This document shows positions 6,901 to 8,125 of a stretch of 8,125 nt of DNA, piece after piece. This DNA comes from Bacteroidota bacterium (lineage in GTDB: Bacteria; Bacteroidota; Bacteroidia; Flavobacteriales; Flavobacteriaceae). Every line of letters begins with the position of its first letter. Position 1 is the stretch's first letter. The translations under genes and the position numbers were made by a program. The DNA lies in contig SMXJ01000176.1 of the NCBI GenBank assembly GCA_004356305.1, forward strand, positions 1 through 8,125, written 5' to 3'. The notes beneath the pieces were generated by a model, which had not been told where the DNA came from, ran no database searches, and saw nothing but the letters and a program-made list of their open reading frames with translations.

Positions 6901-8125
6901 ATGCAGACAAACCCCCAAGCAAATAGCAAGTTATCCTTTGAAGATTTTAAAACTGAAGTTTTAAATGATTATAAGATCGCTGTTTCGAGTAGGGAGTGTA
7001 GTTTGTTGGGTCGTACAGAAGTACTTACCGGAAAGGCTAAATTCGGAATTTTTGGCGATGGAAAAGAAGTCCCACAATTGGCGTGGGCAAAAGCATTTAA
7101 GAATGGGGATTGGCGAAGTGGTTATTACCGTGACCAAACTTTTATGATGGCCATTGGTGAGTTGACCGTTGAACAATTCTTCGCTGGGCTCTATGGACAT
7201 GCCGATATAGATGCAGATCCTATGAGTGCCGGCCGGCAAATGGGCGGTCACTTTGCCACCCATAGTTTGAATAAGGATGGTACCTGGAAAAACCTTACCG
7301 CCCAAAAGAACAGCAGTGCGGATATCTCCCCTACTGCCGGACAAATGCCCCGTTTATTGGGACTGGCACAGGCGTCAAAGATCTTCAGAAATGTAAAAGG
7401 GCTCGAAGATCGCAATGATCTATCCATCAATGGAAACGAAGTTGCCTGGGGAACTATTGGAAATGCGAGTACAAGTGAAGGCTTGTTTTGGGAGACTATA
7501 AATGCAGCCGGGGTTTTACAAGTGCCAATGGTGATGAGTATTTGGGACGATGAGTACGGAATATCAGTACACGCCAAACACCAAACGACCAAGGAAAATA
7601 TAAGTGAGATCCTAAATGGCTTTCAGCGTAACGAAGATGAATTTGGCTATGAGATCATAAGAGTAAAAGGCTGGAATTATGGTGAGCTCATGGAAGTGTA
7701 TCAAAAAGCGGGGAAAATAGCCAGAGAGGAACATGTTCCGGTGCTCATCCATGTACAAGAATTAACACAGCCACAAGGACATTCTACCAGTGGTTCACAT
7801 GAGCGATATAAGAGTGCCGATAGATTGCAATGGGAAAGAGATCACGATTGTATTGCGAAAATGCGGGAGTGGATGATCTCTTCGGAAATAGCCACCGAGG
7901 AAACTCTTTCAGAACTTGATAAAGACCTCAAAAAGCAAGTTCGTGATGGTAAAAAGGCCGCCTGGGAAGCCTTTCTGGCGCCACAGATACAAGAACAGCA
8001 AGAGGCGATCACCTTATTGGGAAATCTCGCGGATAGTAGTGCCAATAAAATATTTATTGAAAAGATTAAAATCGACCTCTCTGCAGATACTGAACCAAAC
8101 CGGGGAATTATCGTTGGGGCTGCAC
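6901..8125 (+). CDS. Thiamine-pyrophosphate-dependent 2-oxoacid dehydrogenase E1 component (alpha-type part; 3' end outside window)
   Basis: The first 408 residues read without a stop to the window edge. They match the E1-alpha portion of pyruvate or branched-chain 2-oxoacid dehydrogenases, which decarboxylate the 2-oxoacid on thiamine pyrophosphate and pass the acyl group to the lipoyl E2 subunit. Visible landmarks are YYRDQT at 75-80, GRQMGGHF at 111-118, the cofactor motif GNASTSEG at 187-194 followed by WDDEYGIS at 215-222, and the active-site loop GHSTSGSHERY at 293-303. The classical cofactor motif is GDG/GEG then NN; here it is GNA then DD. An alpha-type chain normally ends near 350-400 residues. 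This one continues past a charged helical stretch (about 320-385), so it may be the large alpha-beta fusion common in Bacteroidota, cut before the beta part; the window cannot prove this. Substrate choice (pyruvate or branched-chain acids) cannot be decided. ATG 6901 is supported by the promoter spacing and by conserved sequence beginning soon after it. Confidence 0.9.
   Translation, partial: MQTNPQANSKLSFEDFKTEVLNDYKIAVSSRECSLLGRTEVLTGKAKFGIFGDGKEVPQLAWAKAFKNGDWRSGYYRDQTFMMAIGELTVEQFFAGLYGHADIDADPMSAGRQMGGHFATHSLNKDGTWKNLTAQKNSSADISPTAGQMPRLLGLAQASKIFRNVKGLEDRNDLSINGNEVAWGTIGNASTSEGLFWETINAAGVLQVPMVMSIWDDEYGISVHAKHQTTKENISEILNGFQRNEDEFGYEIIRVKGWNYGELMEVYQKAGKIAREEHVPVLIHVQELTQPQGHSTSGSHERYKSADRLQWERDHDCIAKMREWMISSEIATEETLSELDKDLKKQVRDGKKAAWEAFLAPQIQEQQEAITLLGNLADSSANKIFIEKIKIDLSADTEPNRGIIVGAA

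Noticed and set aside
6961..7592. Overlapping minus-strand open frames (127 and 114 codons) opposite the E1 gene
   Set aside because: The + strand reads continuously through this region with E1 motifs in order; the antisense products look like no known protein and overlap each other.

Overview
The window looks like ordinary core chromosome of a member of the Bacteroidota, most likely a marine-type flavobacterium (Flavobacteriia). Four things support this. Base composition is moderately AT-rich. Genes lack Shine-Dalgarno sequences. Promoter-like boxes follow the Bacteroidota form TAnnTTTG rather than TATAAT. The gene set (UvrA, a LOG-family protein, a secreted M1-peptidase-like protein and a large E1-type dehydrogenase) fits this phylum. 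The genus cannot be named from this sequence alone. I see no phage, transposon, CRISPR array, RNA gene or other mobile DNA.

All genes lie on the + strand. Positions 2-181 hold the end of an unidentified integral membrane protein. After a 93-base gap comes uvrA (275-3106), the damage-recognition ATPase of nucleotide excision repair. Its start sits only six bases after a perfect TAnnTTTG box, which suggests a nearly leaderless mRNA. After 64 bases comes a LOG/TIGR00730-family Rossmann-fold protein (3171-3860). Eight bases later, starting with TTG, is a 937-residue secreted protein (3869-6682). It has an M1 aminopeptidase-like (gluzincin) fold without the zinc-binding residues, followed by a beta-rich, possibly outer-membrane barrel-like region. 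A 218-base intergenic region with a plausible promoter leads to a thiamine-pyrophosphate-dependent E1 dehydrogenase (6901 onward), which is cut by the window end.

The LOG-like and peptidase-like genes almost certainly form one transcription unit, possibly read through from uvrA. The E1 gene appears to have its own promoter. No shared pathway connects all four genes: they are DNA repair, nucleotide or cytokinin-type hydrolysis, an envelope protein, and 2-oxoacid oxidation. I found no clear new multi-gene system. The items most worth a second look are the apparent pseudo-peptidase fused to a beta-rich C-terminal region, an apparent exchange of the two Mg-binding residues in the E1 cofactor motif, a missing cysteine in the first UvrA zinc site, and the near-leaderless uvrA promoter with a palindrome beside it.
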